From contig DYQV01000091.1 in assembly GCA_020719105.1 (NCBI GenBank), forward strand, positions 1 through 8,785: a stretch of DNA of 8,785 nt, written 5' to 3'. Below the pieces are notes generated by a model that saw only the letters and a list, made by a program, of their open reading frames with translations, did not search any database and was not told the origin of the DNA. Below are positions 6,803 to 8,785 of this stretch, piece by piece. This DNA comes from Rikenella microfusus. GTDB lineage: Bacteria; Bacteroidota; Bacteroidia; Bacteroidales; SZUA-534. The stretch's first letter is position 1, and each line of letters opens with the position of its first letter. Position numbers and translations under genes: made by a program.

Positions 6803-6816
6803 ATACAAACATACAA
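6803..6816 (-). promoter_or_regulatory. Possible regulator-gene promoter within a shared 14-bp word
   Basis: On the minus strand TATGTTTG (6813-6806) matches TAnnTTTG exactly, but no -33 TTTG is evident, and the leader would be about 130 nt. The surrounding word, read on the plus strand as ATACAAACATACAA, agrees at 12 of 14 bases with ATACAAATGTACAA at 8673-8686, and its first nine bases recur before murK (4166-4174). It may be promoter, operator or both. The remainder of the 6673-6859 gap shows only short AT-rich dyads. Confidence 0.35.
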
Positions 6817-6859
6817 TTATTTTTTAAATCTGATATTTTAAAAGGTGCACATTTTACAC

Positions 6860-8359
6860 TTAGTCATTAATAATTAATGGTTGACTCAATTGACTCTCAT
6901 TGTTAAGTCTATCGAGTGATGAAATTCGGTAAACACCAGCGGGCACCTTTTTGTCAAACATCATTTTATTTTCTCCGGTGATTGATATCAGGAAATTTTT
7001 GTCCTTTAGTAAATAACTACTTTTCTTAGGATAATAATAAACCGCATAAAATCGTGCTTTGTCCATTTCGCTATTTGCATAAGGTGCATCCCAAGCAATG
7101 GACTGGTCATTGGAATTGAGGTTTGTTGGAGGCAAAGGGGCAACTTTATCAATCCAAGGCATAGGTGGAACTATAGCTGGAGTTTTGCATAAATTATTTT
7201 TAAGTTTTTTATGCAAACCTGATAACTCCTTTCGTTTGAATTGGGCACTGCTAAAAAAACAAAATCCATCAATTCCTTCCACTGACCTCAAAAGCTCCAG
7301 TTGCTTATAAAAGTATTTTGGTTTTTTCCACATTTTTTCGTCTGATTTTTTATCAATCCGATAGGGTGCGAGTCCTAAATACATCGACCGTCCATAGCTA
7401 AAATCACTCCACCAATAGGCAAGTGTGCTGAAATTAGCAGCCGGATGCCCTTCATGCCAATAAAGCTGAGGCAGGGTATAATCAATCCAACCATTGCGCT
7501 GCCATTTAATAATGTCGGCATACAGTGCATCATAATTGGTAGTACCGGCTTTGGTTTCGGATCCAATGGAATCTTCGGCTCGGTTTCTCCACACTCCAAA
7601 CGGGCTGATGCCGAATTTAACCCACGGTTTGGTTTCTTTTATTTCAGAACTGAGAATTTGTATAATGGTATCCACATTATGCCTGCGCCAATCGTCCAAT
7701 TGATTTGGAAAACAGGCACCTCCAAATTTTTCAAATGCTTGCGAATCAGGAAATGGCTGGTCTGCAATTGCGTAGGGATAAAAATAATCATCGAAATGAA
7801 CCGCATCAATATCATAGCGCTTAACTACATCAACTACTACCTGTGAAATAAATTTCCACACATCAGGGTTTCCGGGCTCAAAGTAGCGTCGCGTTCCATA
7901 TACCCATCCCCAATCAGGGTGTTTATTAATAATGTGCGATTGGGCAAGAGTATCTTTAATGTTTTGCTGAATCCGATAGGGATTAAACCAGGCGTGCAAC
8001 TCCATTCCCCGTTTATGCGTTTGTTCAATCCAATAGGCCAACGGATCGTAATATGGTGTGGGCGCTAATCCTTGTTTACCCATCAAGTAGCGCGACCAAG
8101 GTTCTAACTCTGATGGGTATATGGCATCGGAGGTGGGCCTAACCTGAAGTATTATTGCATTGCAGCCAATTTCTTTTAGCAAGTTCAATTGGGTTTCTAT
8201 TTCCATTTTTTGCAAATCGGACGATAATCCCGACGATGAAGGCCAATCAATATTTGCTACTGTGGAAACCCAGGCACCCCGGAATTCATATTTTCTATTT
8301 TGCGAATAACAAAAAAGGTTGAAGCCAACAAGTATAAATAGAAGGATTGTTTTTTTCAT
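6860..8359 (-). CDS. Secreted GHL10/YngK-like glycoside hydrolase (family 10 glycosylhydrolase, DUF187)
   Basis: This exported protein of 499 residues is predicted to hydrolyse a glycan; its place beside murK, murQ and an amidase suggests a peptidoglycan-derived substrate. A signal peptide occupies 1-19 or 20 (MKK, a hydrophobic core, C-Y-S-Q). The TIM-barrel region (about 24-395) carries YngK/DUF187 motifs: F-R-G-A-W-V-S-T-V (26-34), L-Q-V-R-P-T-S-D-A (71-79), H-A-W-F-N-P-Y-R (122-129), H-P-D-W-G-W (147-152), V-H-F-D-D-Y-F-Y-P (187-195), G-I-S-P-F-G-V-W-R-N (250-259) and L-P-Q-L-Y-W (296-301). A C-terminal fibronectin III-like domain (about 405-499) starts at V-A-P-L-P-P-T-N-L. The Cys at residue 17 lies in N-L-F-C-Y, a poor lipobox, so signal peptidase I cleavage is more likely. 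Asp190/Asp191 are candidate catalytic acids by position only. Length is normal. Substrate is inferred from neighbours, not from active-site residues. Confidence 0.85.
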   Translation of the reverse strand: MKKTILLFILVGFNLFCYSQNRKYEFRGAWVSTVANIDWPSSSGLSSDLQKMEIETQLNLLKEIGCNAIILQVRPTSDAIYPSELEPWSRYLMGKQGLAPTPYYDPLAYWIEQTHKRGMELHAWFNPYRIQQNIKDTLAQSHIINKHPDWGWVYGTRRYFEPGNPDVWKFISQVVVDVVKRYDIDAVHFDDYFYPYAIADQPFPDSQAFEKFGGACFPNQLDDWRRHNVDTIIQILSSEIKETKPWVKFGISPFGVWRNRAEDSIGSETKAGTTNYDALYADIIKWQRNGWIDYTLPQLYWHEGHPAANFSTLAYWWSDFSYGRSMYLGLAPYRIDKKSDEKMWKKPKYFYKQLELLRSVEGIDGFCFFSSAQFKRKELSGLHKKLKNNLCKTPAIVPPMPWIDKVAPLPPTNLNSNDQSIAWDAPYANSEMDKARFYAVYYYPKKSSYLLKDKNFLISITGENKMMFDKKVPAGVYRISSLDRLNNESQLSQPLIIND

Positions 8360-8419
8360 ACGAAGTTTATTTTTGAATTTTTATCTAATAATAAGGTGAA
8401 TTGTTCCGGTTCTCTTAGT

Positions 8420-8449
8420 CAAAAATACACAATCTTTTTTTTGGTCATA
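8420..8449 (-). promoter_or_regulatory. Probable promoter of the yngK-like gene
   Basis: On the minus strand TATTTTTG (8427-8420) matches TAnnTTTG exactly. TATG (8449-8446), 18 bp upstream, is one base from the -33 TTTG. The leader would be about 55 nt to the ATG at 8359. Confidence 0.45.
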
Positions 8450-8469
8450 CATCATTCATAATATAATAA

Positions 8470-8485
8470 TATGCTACATAGCATA
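8470..8485. promoter_or_regulatory. Perfect dyad upstream of the yngK-like promoter
   Basis: TATGCTA-CA-TAGCATA has perfect 7-bp arms around a 2-bp centre and sits about 20 bp beyond the -33 element. Its layout (arms around CA, centre TACATA) is that of the dyad at 4041-4054 beyond the amidase promoter, although the outer bases differ. A regulator site is inferred. Confidence 0.4.
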
Positions 8486-8519
8486 AATAAACAGGGAATG
8501 CAATATTTGTTGGAATAGC

Positions 8520-8558
8520 TTACATATTTTAATGTAAATTACTAATATACATGTATAT
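8520..8558. repeat. Two further dyads in the 8360-8695 gap
   Basis: TTACAT (8520-8525) and ATGTAA (8532-8537) form a 6-bp inverted repeat with a 6-bp spacer. ATATACATGTATAT (8545-8558) is a perfect 14-bp palindrome. Both are AT-rich, so chance is possible, but with the dyads at 8470-8485 and 8666-8680 they make this 336-bp gene-free stretch (8360-8695) unusually symmetric. I see no RNA gene in it. Confidence 0.45.
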
Positions 8559-8662
8559 ATATTAAAATCTAATCTGTTTAAAGCCAAGTCATAATCTTAA
8601 ATATTTACGTAGGATGTATGATAAAAAATAAGAAAAGTTATGGTAGTTTCAATGAAAAAATA

Positions 8663-8686
8663 TATATTTGTAATACAAATGTACAA
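8663..8686. promoter_or_regulatory. TAnnTTTG box overlapping a FadR-type palindrome
   Basis: TATATTTG (8663-8670) is a perfect plus-strand -7 box. It overlaps ATTTGTA-A-TACAAAT (8666-8680), a perfect 7-bp dyad whose centre TTGTAATACAA satisfies the FadR-subfamily operator pattern TnGTnnnACnA. A third TACAA follows at 8682-8686. On the opposite strand TACATTTG (8683-8676) is a second perfect TAnnTTTG box. No good -33 element is visible for either direction. A repressor bound here would cover both boxes. The regulator encoded at 5950-6672 is a candidate, by inference only. Confidence 0.45.
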
Positions 8687-8695
8687 CATAATCGA

Positions 8696-8785
8696 ATGAA
8701 ACAGTATGTTGCTTTTTTAACTGCTATATCGGTTCATAATTTGAAATGTTTCACTTCAAAGGATTTGATGGTAGCATTAAAAAAA
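8696..8785 (+). CDS. Start of an unidentified ORF, cut by the window end
   Basis: An open frame runs to the last base of the window. From ATG at 8696 it gives 30 residues beginning MKQYVAFLTAIS and including F-T-S-K-D-L-M-V-A-L-K-K, which could be the first helices of a protein. I do not recognise the family. An earlier in-frame ATG at 8618 would add 26 residues of lysine- and asparagine-rich sequence. I prefer 8696 because the perfect -7 box at 8663-8670 would start transcription near 8674-8677, after the earlier ATG and about 20 nt before this one. The frame is short enough that chance openness in AT-rich DNA cannot be excluded. Confidence 0.4.
   Translation, partial: MKQYVAFLTAISVHNLKCFTSKDLMVALKK

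Noticed and set aside
7445..7846. Plus-strand ORF of 133 codons
   Set aside because: It lies wholly within the yngK-like gene on the opposite strand and has no recognisable protein motif.
8303..8359. Lipoprotein signal in the yngK-like protein
   Set aside because: The residues before the Cys are N-L-F, not the small residues of a lipobox; a signal peptidase I site near YS-Q fits better.

Overview
The window reads as chromosomal DNA of a member of the Bacteroidota. It is AT-rich, its start codons lack consistent Shine-Dalgarno sequences, promoter-like sequences fit the Bacteroidota pattern (TTTG, about 19 bp, TAnnTTTG), and the protein families (golvesin-domain amidase, BadF-type MurNAc kinase, GHL10/YngK hydrolase, ORF6N, DUF4160/DUF2442) are typical of that phylum. 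I cannot fix the order or genus.

Region 1 (1-845) is accessory and partly decayed. It holds the end of a probable DUF4160 gene, an overlapping DUF2442 gene (a pair often found together and suspected of being toxin-antitoxin-like), and an ORF6N-domain gene that has lost its N-terminus and carries an in-frame TAA before its conserved C-terminal tail. Positions 846-989 are non-coding and contain 7-bp imperfect tandem repeats and a long inverted repeat.

Region 2 (990-8359) is a peptidoglycan salvage locus. A secreted zinc amidase whose catalytic domain is interrupted by a golvesin-type beta-sandwich domain (minus strand) is divergent from murK-murQ (plus strand). These last two encode a MurNAc kinase and MurNAc-6-phosphate etherase. 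After a strong terminator come a FadR-type GntR regulator and a secreted YngK-like glycoside hydrolase, both on the minus strand. The inferred flow is: the exported hydrolases trim cell-wall fragments outside the cytoplasm; imported MurNAc is phosphorylated by MurK; MurQ removes the lactyl ether to give GlcNAc-6-phosphate and D-lactate, which enter amino-sugar and central metabolism. No MurNAc transporter or NagZ/NamZ-type muramidase lies in the window; these would have to be outside it. The FadR-type protein is the obvious candidate regulator, in place of the RpiR-type MurR used by Escherichia coli.

Region 3 (8360-8785) is a 336-bp intergenic stretch with several perfect dyads, followed by the start of an unidentified plus-strand ORF that runs off the window. 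Just ahead of that ORF a perfect TAnnTTTG box overlaps a palindrome that fits the FadR-subfamily operator pattern.

The pathway itself is known. The less ordinary points are the split amidase, the regulator type, the shared promoter/operator words, and the promoter evidence that moves the amidase start.
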